Positions 6,710-13,830 of a DNA stretch of 14,660 bases are shown here, piece after piece. The position numbers and the translations under genes are program-made. Source of the stretch: Clostridia bacterium (GTDB lineage: Bacteria > Bacillota > Clostridia > Christensenellales > Aristaeellaceae). Where the stretch lies: NCBI GenBank assembly GCA_017412445.1, contig JAFPYA010000045.1, forward strand, positions 1 through 14,660, read 5' to 3'. Below the pieces are notes generated by a model, which saw only the letters and a program-made list of their open reading frames with translations, was not told where the DNA came from and ran no database searches. Each line of letters opens with the position of its first letter. Positions within the stretch are counted from its first letter, which is position 1.

Positions 6710-6729
6710 TTATCCACAATTTATCCACA
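6710..6729 (+). promoter_or_regulatory. two perfect DnaA boxes in direct repeat
   Basis: TTATCCACA occurs at 6710-6718 and again at 6721-6729, same orientation, 11 bases from start to start (about one helical turn). Each is an exact match to the consensus DnaA box. They lie about 120 bases upstream of the mraZ -10 element. DnaA is known to act as a transcription factor as well as initiator; here it could link division gene expression to replication status. Two boxes alone do not make an origin. Confidence 0.8.
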
Positions 6730-6801
6730 AGCGATTTTGGAACGATCACACGCGAGTTTCAAAGTTAACGTAATATTAACACATAAAATACCGTTTTTTG
6801 A

Positions 6802-6829
6802 GTGGGAAAATGTAGAACAATGTAGAAAT
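6802..6829 (+). promoter_or_regulatory. probable MraZ operator: three 10-base-spaced repeats
   Basis: GTGGGAAA (6802-6809), GTAGAACA (6812-6819) and GTAGAAAT (6822-6829) are direct repeats with a 10-base period. MraZ is known to bind arrays of TGGG-like repeats with this period upstream of its own gene. The third repeat covers the likely -35 position of the mraZ promoter, which fits autorepression. Confidence 0.75.
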
Positions 6830-6852
6830 TAATAGTATAAATGTGGTATAAT
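6823..6852 (+). promoter_or_regulatory. mraZ operon promoter with extended -10
   Basis: A consensus TATAAT (6847-6852) is preceded by TGG, giving an extended -10 (TGn). The best -35 is the weak TAGAAA at 6823-6828, 18 bases upstream and inside the third MraZ repeat. A weak -35 with an extended -10 is coherent. A second possible -10, TATAAA (6836-6841), lies just upstream. The ribosome binding site GGGAGGTG (6869-6876) follows. Confidence 0.8.
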
Positions 6853-6882
6853 AATGGCAATCAATAAAGGGAGGTGCGCGTC

Positions 6883-7374
6883 ATGGCTGAGTTTAACGGC
6901 AGAAGCTTGCTCACTATTGACGCAAAAGGCAGACTGTTCCTCCCTCAGGGCTATCGTGACAGCCTCGGCAGCAATTTTGTAATTTCTCCGTCCAGCGATT
7001 TAAAGACCCTTGCCTTTTACCGCAAGGAGGATTGGGAGATAAAGAGCGCGACGCTCAGGCGCATCCCGGAGGCTGACAGGCGCGCGCACAGGCTGCTAAG
7101 ACTGATATTCAGCAGCACCTTTGCCGATTACAACACCGACGCGCAGGGCAGAGTGCTGATCCCGCAGGCGGTCAGGCAGGACTACGGCCTCACCGAGGGC
7201 GGCGAGGTGGTGCTGGTCGGTGTAGGCAGCAACCTCGAAATCTGGAACGCCGAGCGCTTCCGCAGCGACATGGTCATGATGAGCGACACTGAAGAGGAAG
7301 AGGCTCTGGATTACCTCTACGAAAACTATTTTTCCGGCAATAAGGACATAAACGAAAGGAAGTCTGAGCAATGA
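6883..7374 (+). CDS. mraZ: transcriptional regulator MraZ
   Basis: DNA-binding regulator that heads the dcw cluster and represses its own operon in studied bacteria. The protein has the two tandem AbrB/SpoVT-like swapped-hairpin halves that define the family: TIDAKGRLFLP (residues 11-21) and NTDAQGRVLIPQ (84-95), with the DxKGR and DxQGR motifs at 13-17 and 86-90. At 163 residues it is somewhat longer than the usual 140-150, owing to an acidic C-terminal extension (EEEEALDYLYENYF and a polar end). ATG 6883 is chosen because GGGAGGTG sits six bases upstream; the in-frame GTG at 6874 overlaps that site. Three repeats fitting its operator lie upstream. It overlaps the next gene by ATGA. Confidence 0.95.
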   Translation: MAEFNGRSLLTIDAKGRLFLPQGYRDSLGSNFVISPSSDLKTLAFYRKEDWEIKSATLRRIPEADRRAHRLLRLIFSSTFADYNTDAQGRVLIPQAVRQDYGLTEGGEVVLVGVGSNLEIWNAERFRSDMVMMSDTEEEEALDYLYENYFSGNKDINERKSEQ

Positions 7375-7790
7375 GCGAAGCTAAGAGACTTAACGGCAGC
7401 GGCAAGAAGCCATATACCTGGCAGGACAAAAAGCCCGTGCGCAAGGTTCAGACTGCCCGAAAGACCCAGATGAATAAGCCTGCACCCAAATCCGCGTGGC
7501 GCAATGCCGAGCGTTGGCTGCCCAAGATAGCCGTTGCCGAGTTAGTCGCGGTGGCACTTGTGTGCGTGTTTATGCTTATCAGCAGCAACGCCGAGAAATC
7601 CCGGCTTGAGGCCACGACCCGCCGCTCTGAGGAGCTGCGCGAGAGCATAGAGGCGATGAGCCGCACGCTCGAGATGGAGAGCCGCAGCGAGGTAATCTGC
7701 CAGAAGGCGGAGGAGCGCCTCTACATGGTGCGCCCGTCTCAGAGCATCGCCCTGAATATGGGCGGCGAAAATCAGACCGCAGGGAGATAA
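7371..7790 (+). CDS. ftsL: FtsL-like bitopic division protein
   Basis: A 139-residue protein with a basic, proline-containing cytoplasmic N-terminus (1-50), one membrane span (about residues 53-71) and a predicted coiled coil with a charged heptad-like pattern (about 74-110), then a short tail with MVRP. This is the build of FtsL/DivIC proteins, which in the divisome form a complex with FtsB/DivIC and FtsQ/DivIB that activates septal wall synthesis. Sequence similarity in this family is low, so the call rests on topology and position directly after mraZ. The ATGA overlap with mraZ leaves no room for rsmH, which usually separates the two. FtsB/DivIC would be an alternative name. Confidence 0.72.
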   Translation: MSEAKRLNGSGKKPYTWQDKKPVRKVQTARKTQMNKPAPKSAWRNAERWLPKIAVAELVAVALVCVFMLISSNAEKSRLEATTRRSEELRESIEAMSRTLEMESRSEVICQKAEERLYMVRPSQSIALNMGGENQTAGR

Positions 7791-7799
7791 ACGTAAGAC

Positions 7800-9245
7800 A
7801 TGACTTTGAAGCACCTGACCCGCAGCTTGCCGGGTCACTTTGAGATTATCGGCGACGAAAACGTCGCCATAGAGGCACTCCTTACCGACTCGCGAAAGAA
7901 GTGCCCCGGGGCGCTGTTCTTCTGCGTCAGCGGCATGCACAGCGATGCTCACGATTTTGCGCCTCAGGCGATTGCAAACGGCGCCGCGGCGCTCGTGGTC
8001 GAAAGAGTGCTCGACCTGAACGTGCCTCAGATAAAGGTGGAGAACGTGCGCGTCGCCATGAGCCATATTGCCGCCGAGTTTTTTGGCAGACCCGCCGACA
8101 GGCTCAAAATGGTCGGCATAACCGGCACAAAGGGCAAAACCACCACGAGCTTCATGCTCAGAAGCATACTTACGGCTGCAGGTCACAAGACCGGTCTGAT
8201 AGGCACTGTGTGCGTATTGGTGGGGGACAGGGAATACGAATCCGGCATGACCACGCCCGACCCCGTGGAGTTTCACAAGATACTGCGCGAAATGGCAGAC
8301 GCGGGCGTTGAGTACGTGATTATGGAGGTCTCTGCCCACGCGCTGGATATGCACAGGATAGATGGCATACACTTTGCGGGCGGCGGCTTCACAAACTTCA
8401 GCCAGGATCATCTGGATTATTTCGGCACGATGGACAAATACCTCGAGGCCAAGCTTAGATTTCTGCCCATGGCGGATGAGCCGGTTATAAACGTGGACGA
8501 CGAGCGCGTCTACAGCGCCGTTCGCGGTCTCGGCACGAGGTTTATCAAGTGCGGCATACGCGAAAAGGCCGATATTTACGCCAAGGAAATCGAGGTCACC
8601 GAGACCGGCGTGGCGTTCACTCTCACCTTCCATAACAGGGCGAGCGAGCGCGTAAGCCTGCGTATGAGCGGTATATTCAACGTCTACAACGCGCTTATGG
8701 CCGCGGCGATAGCCGACAAGCTGGGCGTAGATATGGATGGCATAAAGCACGGCCTTGAGTCGCTTGCCAACGTTCCTGGCCGTGTGGAGCTGCTCGACAC
8801 GCACACGCCCTACAGGGTCATACTCGACTACGCTCATTCCCCGGATGCGCTCGAAAACGTGCTCAAATCCCTGCGCCAGTCCACGAAGCAGCGGCTCATT
8901 GCCGTGTTCGGCTGCGGCGGCGGAAGGGACAAGCTCAAGCGCCCCATTATGGGCAGAATCGGCGGCATGCTTGCCGACTTTTGCGTCATTACCAGCGATA
9001 ATCCCCGAAATGAAGAGCCGATGAGCATAATCGACGCGATAGTCGAGGGAATCAAGCCCGTGACCGATAAATACATCGTGATAGAAAACCGCCGCGAGGC
9101 CATAAGCTATGCGCTGGCAAATGCCCGCCCGGGCGACACCGTGGTGCTCGCGGGCAAGGGACACGAAACCTACCAGGAAATCAACGGCGTAAAGCATCCG
9201 TTTGACGAAAAGGTCATCGTGCACGAGCTGCTTAATGAAATCTGA
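7800..9245 (+). CDS. murE: UDP-MurNAc-L-Ala-D-Glu:meso-diaminopimelate ligase MurE
   Basis: Cytoplasmic ATP-dependent ligase that adds the third residue of the peptidoglycan stem peptide. At 481 residues it is full length. Visible: N-terminal substrate domain with TDSRK (29-33), P-loop GITGTKGKTTT (107-117), TTPDP (151-155), the FSQDHLDYFGTMDKYLEAK stretch (200-218) whose last lysine, K218, is in the place of the carbamylated lysine, Mur ligase C-terminal domain with LDYAHSPDAL (342-351), and DNPRNEEP (400-407). The DNPR motif is the known signature for meso-diaminopimelate rather than lysine. AGKGHE near the end is also typical. The start has a weakly placed AGGGAG 13 bases upstream. No murF is found downstream; mraY follows ten bases later. 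Confidence 0.97.
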   Translation: MTLKHLTRSLPGHFEIIGDENVAIEALLTDSRKKCPGALFFCVSGMHSDAHDFAPQAIANGAAALVVERVLDLNVPQIKVENVRVAMSHIAAEFFGRPADRLKMVGITGTKGKTTTSFMLRSILTAAGHKTGLIGTVCVLVGDREYESGMTTPDPVEFHKILREMADAGVEYVIMEVSAHALDMHRIDGIHFAGGGFTNFSQDHLDYFGTMDKYLEAKLRFLPMADEPVINVDDERVYSAVRGLGTRFIKCGIREKADIYAKEIEVTETGVAFTLTFHNRASERVSLRMSGIFNVYNALMAAAIADKLGVDMDGIKHGLESLANVPGRVELLDTHTPYRVILDYAHSPDALENVLKSLRQSTKQRLIAVFGCGGGRDKLKRPIMGRIGGMLADFCVITSDNPRNEEPMSIIDAIVEGIKPVTDKYIVIENRREAISYALANARPGDTVVLAGKGHETYQEINGVKHPFDEKVIVHELLNEI

Positions 9246-9254
9246 GGAGCATAT

Positions 9255-10247
9255 ATGAGATACTACGTGATAGCGGGTCTTAGCGCACTGCTGCTTTCGC
9301 TTCTGGCGGGCTATGTCAGCCTGCCGGTGCTCAGGAAGCTCAGGGTAGGCCAGACGATAAACGAGCTGGGGCCTCAGAGCCATCTTTCAAAGCAGGGCAC
9401 GCTCACAATGGGCGGTGTGGGAGTGATACTCTCGGGCGTTATCGCAGGCGTCGCTTTCGGCTTTTATCATAAGAACACAAACGGTCTGCTCGTGCTGTTC
9501 TGCGCGCTTTCCACGCTCGCGTTTGGCTGCGTGGGCTTTATTGACGACTATCTCAAGGTGGACAAGCACCGCTCCATGGGGCTGAGTGTTAAGCAGAAGT
9601 TTGCCTTGCAGATAATTGCCGCTCTGGCGCTCTCCTGCGCGGCATATTTTATTAAGCCGATCGATACGCGCTTTGCGCTGCCCTTCACCTCCGTCAAGCT
9701 CAACATCGGCGTTTTGTACATTCCCGTTATGACCTTCATAATGGTTGCGACAGATAACTCCGCAAACATACTCGACGGGCTCGACGGCCTGCTCAGCGGC
9801 AACAGCACCATTGCGCTTGCCACCGTAAGCGCCTACGCATTTATCGAAGGCTCCAAGACCGGCAACGGCAGCCTGATGAACGTGGGCATATTCATGCTGT
9901 GCATGAGCATGGCGGTGTTCGGCTTTTTGAAGTACAACACTCACCCCGCAACAGTCATACTGGGCGATGTGGGGTCGCTGGGCATCGGCGGCGCGCTGGC
10001 AGGTTGTGCGGCGGTCACCGGCAGCTCGCTGCTGCTGCCGTTCTGCTGTGTAACGATGGTGATCAGCTCTCTGTCGGATATATTGCAGCTTTGGTACATG
10101 AAGCGGCACAAGGGACGCAAGCTGTTCCGCATGTCGCCGTACCACCATCATCTGGAACTGGGCGGAATGCCCGAAACGCGGGTAGTGAACCTCTACAACA
10201 TAATTACCGTGATAGGCTGCGCGGCAGCGCTGATACTGTTTGCGTAG
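9255..10247 (+). CDS. mraY: phospho-MurNAc-pentapeptide transferase MraY
   Basis: Integral membrane enzyme that transfers phospho-MurNAc-pentapeptide from UDP to undecaprenyl phosphate, making lipid I. The 330-residue protein is strongly hydrophobic with about ten predicted spans. Family motifs: LGPQSHLSKQGTLTMGG (38-54), the magnesium/catalytic pair D97/D98 in FIDDYLKV, DNSANILDGLDGLL (167-180; D174 and D177), GDVGSL (237-242, with Val where many homologues have Thr) and MSPYHHHLELGG (293-304). The residues needed for catalysis are present. AGGAG at 9245-9249 fixes the ATG. It sits ten bases after murE and thirteen before murD, so all three are made together. Confidence 0.97.
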   Translation: MRYYVIAGLSALLLSLLAGYVSLPVLRKLRVGQTINELGPQSHLSKQGTLTMGGVGVILSGVIAGVAFGFYHKNTNGLLVLFCALSTLAFGCVGFIDDYLKVDKHRSMGLSVKQKFALQIIAALALSCAAYFIKPIDTRFALPFTSVKLNIGVLYIPVMTFIMVATDNSANILDGLDGLLSGNSTIALATVSAYAFIEGSKTGNGSLMNVGIFMLCMSMAVFGFLKYNTHPATVILGDVGSLGIGGALAGCAAVTGSSLLLPFCCVTMVISSLSDILQLWYMKRHKGRKLFRMSPYHHHLELGGMPETRVVNLYNIITVIGCAAALILFA

Positions 10248-10260
10248 CATGGGAGGAAAA

Positions 10261-11610
10261 ATGAAGCGTGTACTTGTCTGGGGAATAGCAAAAAGCGGAA
10301 TCGCCGCCGCCAAGCTTTTATGCGAGCGCGGCGTTTTTGTACGCATTAACGACTTAAAGACCACCGATCAGCTTGCAAACGATCTTAAGCCTCTTGATGG
10401 GCTGACATATGAAAACCGTCTGGGCGAGGACGTAATGACTCTGCTTGATGACATTGATACCCTCGTCATAAGTCCCGGCATACCGGCAGACCACAAGGCG
10501 GCAAAGCTCGCCCGCGAGAAGGGCGTCGAGGTCATAAGCGAAATCGAATTGGCGTATCGCTTTTCAAAGGGACTGCTGATCGGCGTAACCGGCACAAACG
10601 GCAAGACCACGACCACCACCCTGATAGGCGAGATATTCAAAAACGTCGGCAAAGAGACGTTCGTCGTGGGCAACATAGGCGAGCCCTACAGCGCGCACGC
10701 GCTCGAAACGAATGAAGACAGCGTGACCGTGTGCGAGCTCAGCTCCTTCCAGCTTGAAACCATAGACAGCTTCAGACCGCATATATCGCTCATACTCAAC
10801 CTTACCGAAGATCACCTTAACCGTCACAAGACCATGGAAAACTATGGCCGAATTAAGGAAAGGGTGTTCCTTAACCAGAAACCGGGCGATTGCGTGATAC
10901 TCAACTATGACGACCCGCTGACGCGAAAAATGGCTCAAAATGCTGCCTGTGACGTGTACTTTTTCTCGGCGAAACAAAAGGTTATGGGCGCATACGCGAC
11001 TGAAGACGGCCGCGTGATATGGAACGACGGCAAAAATGAAACCGAGCTGCTTAAGACCGATGAAATCTACATACCCGGTCATCATAACCTTGAGAACGCG
11101 CTGGCAGCAGTGGCAGCCGCAAAGCTCGGTGGCGCAAGCGACGAAATAATCACTTGGACGTTAAAAACCTTCAAAGGCGTAGAGCACAGGATCGAATTTG
11201 TGAGGAGCTTTGAGGGTATAAGCTATATAAACGACTCCAAGGGCACAAATCCCGATTCCACCATCAAAGCCGTAGAGTGCATGAAGGTACCCACGGTCAT
11301 ACTGCTCGGCGGCTCAGTGAAGAACAGCGACTATCTTCCCATGTCGAAGATCATAGCCGCCTCAAACATAAAGTACGCCGTGCTTTTGGGCGATACGGGC
11401 GAAACGATAGGCGAAGCGCTTTCCAAGGCCGGCTTTACCGATTTTGAATACGTGGGGCACGACTTTGAAAAGGCAATTGCAGAGGCGAGAAAGCACGCCT
11501 CTGAGGGCTGGAACGTGTTGCTTTCTCCCGCCTGCGCGAGCTTTGATATGTTTAGAGACTTTGAACACAGGGGCGAGGAATTCAAACGGATAGTCAATGA
11601 AATGAATTAA
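10261..11610 (+). CDS. murD: UDP-MurNAc-L-alanine:D-glutamate ligase MurD
   Basis: ATP-dependent ligase adding D-glutamate to UDP-MurNAc-L-Ala, the step before MurE. The 449-residue protein has an N-terminal nucleotide-fold domain (VLVWGIAKSG, 4-13), P-loop GVTGTNGKTTT (108-118), ELSSFQLETI (159-168), NLTEDHLNRHKTMENYG (180-196), HNLENALAA (275-283), and a C-terminal domain with YINDSKGTNPDST (322-334) and LSPACASFDMF. All are standard. Start 10261 is chosen because GGAGG (10252-10256) lies just upstream and it gives the usual MKRVLVWG beginning; the in-frame ATG 10249 and TTG 10240 would extend into the binding site or into mraY. ftsW and murG, usual followers of murD, are absent. Confidence 0.97.
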   Translation: MKRVLVWGIAKSGIAAAKLLCERGVFVRINDLKTTDQLANDLKPLDGLTYENRLGEDVMTLLDDIDTLVISPGIPADHKAAKLAREKGVEVISEIELAYRFSKGLLIGVTGTNGKTTTTTLIGEIFKNVGKETFVVGNIGEPYSAHALETNEDSVTVCELSSFQLETIDSFRPHISLILNLTEDHLNRHKTMENYGRIKERVFLNQKPGDCVILNYDDPLTRKMAQNAACDVYFFSAKQKVMGAYATEDGRVIWNDGKNETELLKTDEIYIPGHHNLENALAAVAAAKLGGASDEIITWTLKTFKGVEHRIEFVRSFEGISYINDSKGTNPDSTIKAVECMKVPTVILLGGSVKNSDYLPMSKIIAASNIKYAVLLGDTGETIGEALSKAGFTDFEYVGHDFEKAIAEARKHASEGWNVLLSPACASFDMFRDFEHRGEEFKRIVNEMN

Positions 11611-11651
11611 AAACCACCCGATGCGCAAAAAATTACGAGGAGGATAAGACT

Positions 11652-12458
11652 ATGGCCGCCAAACCCAAACGCAAGCAATTCGATATACCCAACTTGGCAA
11701 TAGCCGCCGTTGTCGTTATATTGGTGATTGTCCTCCTTGTAATTCTGTTTAAGCCCGTTCGCGTCGAAAAGGTTACGGTGACGTATTCGGGTATCGCTGC
11801 GCAAAAGGCACAGAATGACGGTTTCAGCGACATCGATTTCATACGCATATCGGGCGTGACAAATCGAAAAATGAGCGAGATGAACGAGTGGCGCATAAGC
11901 GCCCGCGACGGCATAGCTTCGCTGGGCGGCTATGAGCTCGACGGGATCAATAAGACGAGCCGCACGGGCGTGGAGCTCGTCATCTCCGCGCGCGTGCCCA
12001 TGGCGGTGATAAGCACGGGCGCCGGCTACCTCACAATAGACAGCGAGCAATACATTGTCGAAAAAAAGTCCACCTACACAAAGGGCACGTACATACTTAT
12101 AAACGGCGTGAACCTGAGAAACACCACGGTGGGGCAGATCGCCCGCGATTACAGCACGGACGGACGGCTCGAAAATGCGATGAAGGTCTTAAAAATCATC
12201 TACATGGGCTCGTGGCAAAATTACTTTACCGATATCTACATGGCCGACAACAAGGAGGTCTGGCTGTTCAGCGTATACAATATACCTGTGAAGCTTTCCC
12301 TGTGGTACGAGGACACGATGGAAAAGGACATAGCCGCCTCGGTGCAGGTGCTTATAGAGAAGGGCTCTCAGAAGGCCTCGGGCGAGATAATCGCTGTCAA
12401 CGGCAACGTTTACTGGGATGAGGACGATGACGATTTCCAACTCATAAAAGGAAAATAG
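11652..12458 (+). CDS. ftsQ: FtsQ/DivIB-like division protein (divergent)
   Basis: A 268-residue bitopic protein: basic N-terminus (KPKRK), one membrane span (about 13-33), then an extracytoplasmic part. The region after the span (VRVEKVTV, 36-43, to about 110) fits a POTRA domain, and VPMAVISTGAGYLTIDSEQYIV (residues 115-136) matches the 'P.A.I...G...ID..G.VL' strand pattern of the FtsQ/DivIB beta domain; GEIIAVNGNVYW (244-255) fits its last strands. Overall identity to known proteins seems low, so topology and position before ftsA carry the call. It probably bridges the divisome with the FtsL/FtsB pair. GAGGAGG at 11637-11643 supports the start. The acidic DEDDDD near the end is notable. 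Confidence 0.75.
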   Translation: MAAKPKRKQFDIPNLAIAAVVVILVIVLLVILFKPVRVEKVTVTYSGIAAQKAQNDGFSDIDFIRISGVTNRKMSEMNEWRISARDGIASLGGYELDGINKTSRTGVELVISARVPMAVISTGAGYLTIDSEQYIVEKKSTYTKGTYILINGVNLRNTTVGQIARDYSTDGRLENAMKVLKIIYMGSWQNYFTDIYMADNKEVWLFSVYNIPVKLSLWYEDTMEKDIAASVQVLIEKGSQKASGEIIAVNGNVYWDEDDDDFQLIKGK

Positions 12459-12500
12459 AAAAATATTTGTAATAGTTCCGAAATATTCACCAAAAAGATA

Positions 12501-12529
12501 TTTACAATTTGATTTCGATATTGTATAAT
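12501..12529 (+). promoter_or_regulatory. SigA promoter for ftsA-ftsZ
   Basis: TTTACA (12501-12506) and TATAAT (12524-12529) are separated by exactly 17 bases: one mismatch to consensus at -35, none at -10. It lies in the 123-base AT-rich gap before ftsA, with a start expected near 12536 and the ribosome binding site GGGAG at 12571-12575. ftsA and ftsZ can therefore be expressed independently of the mraZ promoter. Confidence 0.88.
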
Positions 12530-12581
12530 AGAGAAGGTTATACGGTATGAGTGTTTTACGCTTTAAAGGCGGGAGAAATAG

Positions 12582-13808
12582 ATGAAGACACGGATAGCGG
12601 CTATCGAGTTCGGCACCTCGAAAATTGTTACCGTTATCGCGCAAAGCAGCTCTAAAAACAACCACTGTGAAATTGTAAGCTGCGGCAAGGTGGACTATGC
12701 GGGATATAATTCGGGGGATTGGGTCGACTGGGATAACCTGAATAAGGCGATATATAATTCAATAATCGCGGCTCAAAGTAACGCGGGCACGCCAATAAAG
12801 GATATATATATAGGCGTACCCTGCGAGTTTATACATGTGCAGACCGCGGACGCAGAGGTGCCCATTCGCTCTACGGACGGGCGCGTAAGGATAGAAGACA
12901 TACAGGCCGTGGAGGACATGGCCGCCGAAATGCTGCGCTTCAAGGAGAACGATGATTTTGTAATTCATCGTTCGCCCGCGTGGTACAGCGTGGACAGGGG
13001 CACAAAGACGATGGACCCCAAGGGGCTCAAGGGCGACTTTCTGAGCGCAAAAATGAGCTTCATCACCGCGGGCGCCGACTTTGTGGACGATATGCGGGAC
13101 ATAATGGGTCATGTGGGCATAACCATAAACGGCTTTTTGTCCCCGACCTTTGGCGAGCAGCTGCTTGGCACCAACCCAAACGACAGGGATCAGAACTGCA
13201 TCTTTATCGATTCTGGCATGTACAATACTGAGTTTTCGGTGCTCAGAGGCGACGCAATGGTTTACCACGCCGTATTGCCCTGCGGAGGAAACGACATAAC
13301 GACACATCTGGCGGACGAGCTTGAAATCCGCTACGACGAAGCCGAACAGCTCAAGCGCAGCGCGGTCATAAGCGACGACATAAAGGAAATGATAAAGCCG
13401 CCCGTCTGCCGTGACAAGGACGGCAGGCGCATACAGTATAAAGCGGAACTCGTCTGCTCCATGGTTACTGTGGCGCTTGAAAAGCTCTGTCGCATGATAG
13501 AATTGACCGTAAAGGACGCGCAAACATTCCTTTCGCCCAGAAGCAAGGTCTATCTCACGGGCGGCGGCATAGCGATGCTCAGGGGCGGTGCGGACTATCT
13601 TGAAAGCTATATAGGCCGCAGAGTTGAGGTTGTTGACATACAGTCCAACAAGCTCGGAAGTCCCGAATACGCAAGCGTACTGGGACTGGTGGATCTGATC
13701 TTTGATTCTATAGAGCAAAGGTACGACGAACAAGAGACCTTGCCTATGAGGGTTATGGATACATTTAAAGGAATATTCAGTAAATCACACAGCGATGACG
13801 ATGACTAA
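12582..13808 (+). CDS. ftsA: FtsA-like actin-fold divisome protein
   Basis: FtsA is a membrane-anchored actin homologue that tethers FtsZ to the membrane and recruits later divisome proteins. The 408-residue length and order fit: IEFGTSKIVTVIA (8-20, phosphate-1 region), an SHS2-like subdomain (about 80-165), IFIDSGMYNTEFSVLRG (207-223, phosphate-2 region), LPCGGNDITTHLA (232-244), VYLTGGGIAML (323-333, adenosine site) and a C-terminal amphipathic MRVMDTFKGIFSK (389-401), the likely membrane anchor, capped by DDDD. Odd: the usual Asp of phosphate-1 is Glu (E9), and phosphate-2 lacks the GGGT glycines, so nucleotide handling may differ. Position next to ftsZ supports the name. Start fixed by GGGAG six bases upstream. 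Confidence 0.9.
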   Translation: MKTRIAAIEFGTSKIVTVIAQSSSKNNHCEIVSCGKVDYAGYNSGDWVDWDNLNKAIYNSIIAAQSNAGTPIKDIYIGVPCEFIHVQTADAEVPIRSTDGRVRIEDIQAVEDMAAEMLRFKENDDFVIHRSPAWYSVDRGTKTMDPKGLKGDFLSAKMSFITAGADFVDDMRDIMGHVGITINGFLSPTFGEQLLGTNPNDRDQNCIFIDSGMYNTEFSVLRGDAMVYHAVLPCGGNDITTHLADELEIRYDEAEQLKRSAVISDDIKEMIKPPVCRDKDGRRIQYKAELVCSMVTVALEKLCRMIELTVKDAQTFLSPRSKVYLTGGGIAMLRGGADYLESYIGRRVEVVDIQSNKLGSPEYASVLGLVDLIFDSIEQRYDEQETLPMRVMDTFKGIFSKSHSDDDD

Positions 13809-13830
13809 ACTTTACTAAGGGGGATGCCTT

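Noticed and set aside
6697..6882. Possible chromosomal replication origin (DnaA boxes plus AT-rich DNA).
   Set aside because: Only two DnaA boxes are present, no convincing DnaA-trio run follows them, and neither dnaA nor dnaN is adjacent. A regulatory role at the mraZ promoter explains the site more simply.
6874..6882. GTG 6874 as the mraZ start.
   Set aside because: It lies inside the GGGAGGTG ribosome binding site that serves ATG 6883.
7542..9383. Very long open frame on the - strand opposite ftsL and murE.
   Set aside because: It mirrors real genes with full family motifs on the + strand, has low-complexity His/Ala/Arg-rich translation and no domain; it is an effect of GC-rich codon structure.
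10240..10260. Upstream starts for murD at TTG 10240 or ATG 10249.
   Set aside because: They overlap mraY or the ribosome binding site; ATG 10261 gives the conserved MurD N-terminus.
9387..10364. Long - strand open frame opposite mraY.
   Set aside because: Shadow of a clearly recognised membrane enzyme gene; composition is not protein-like.
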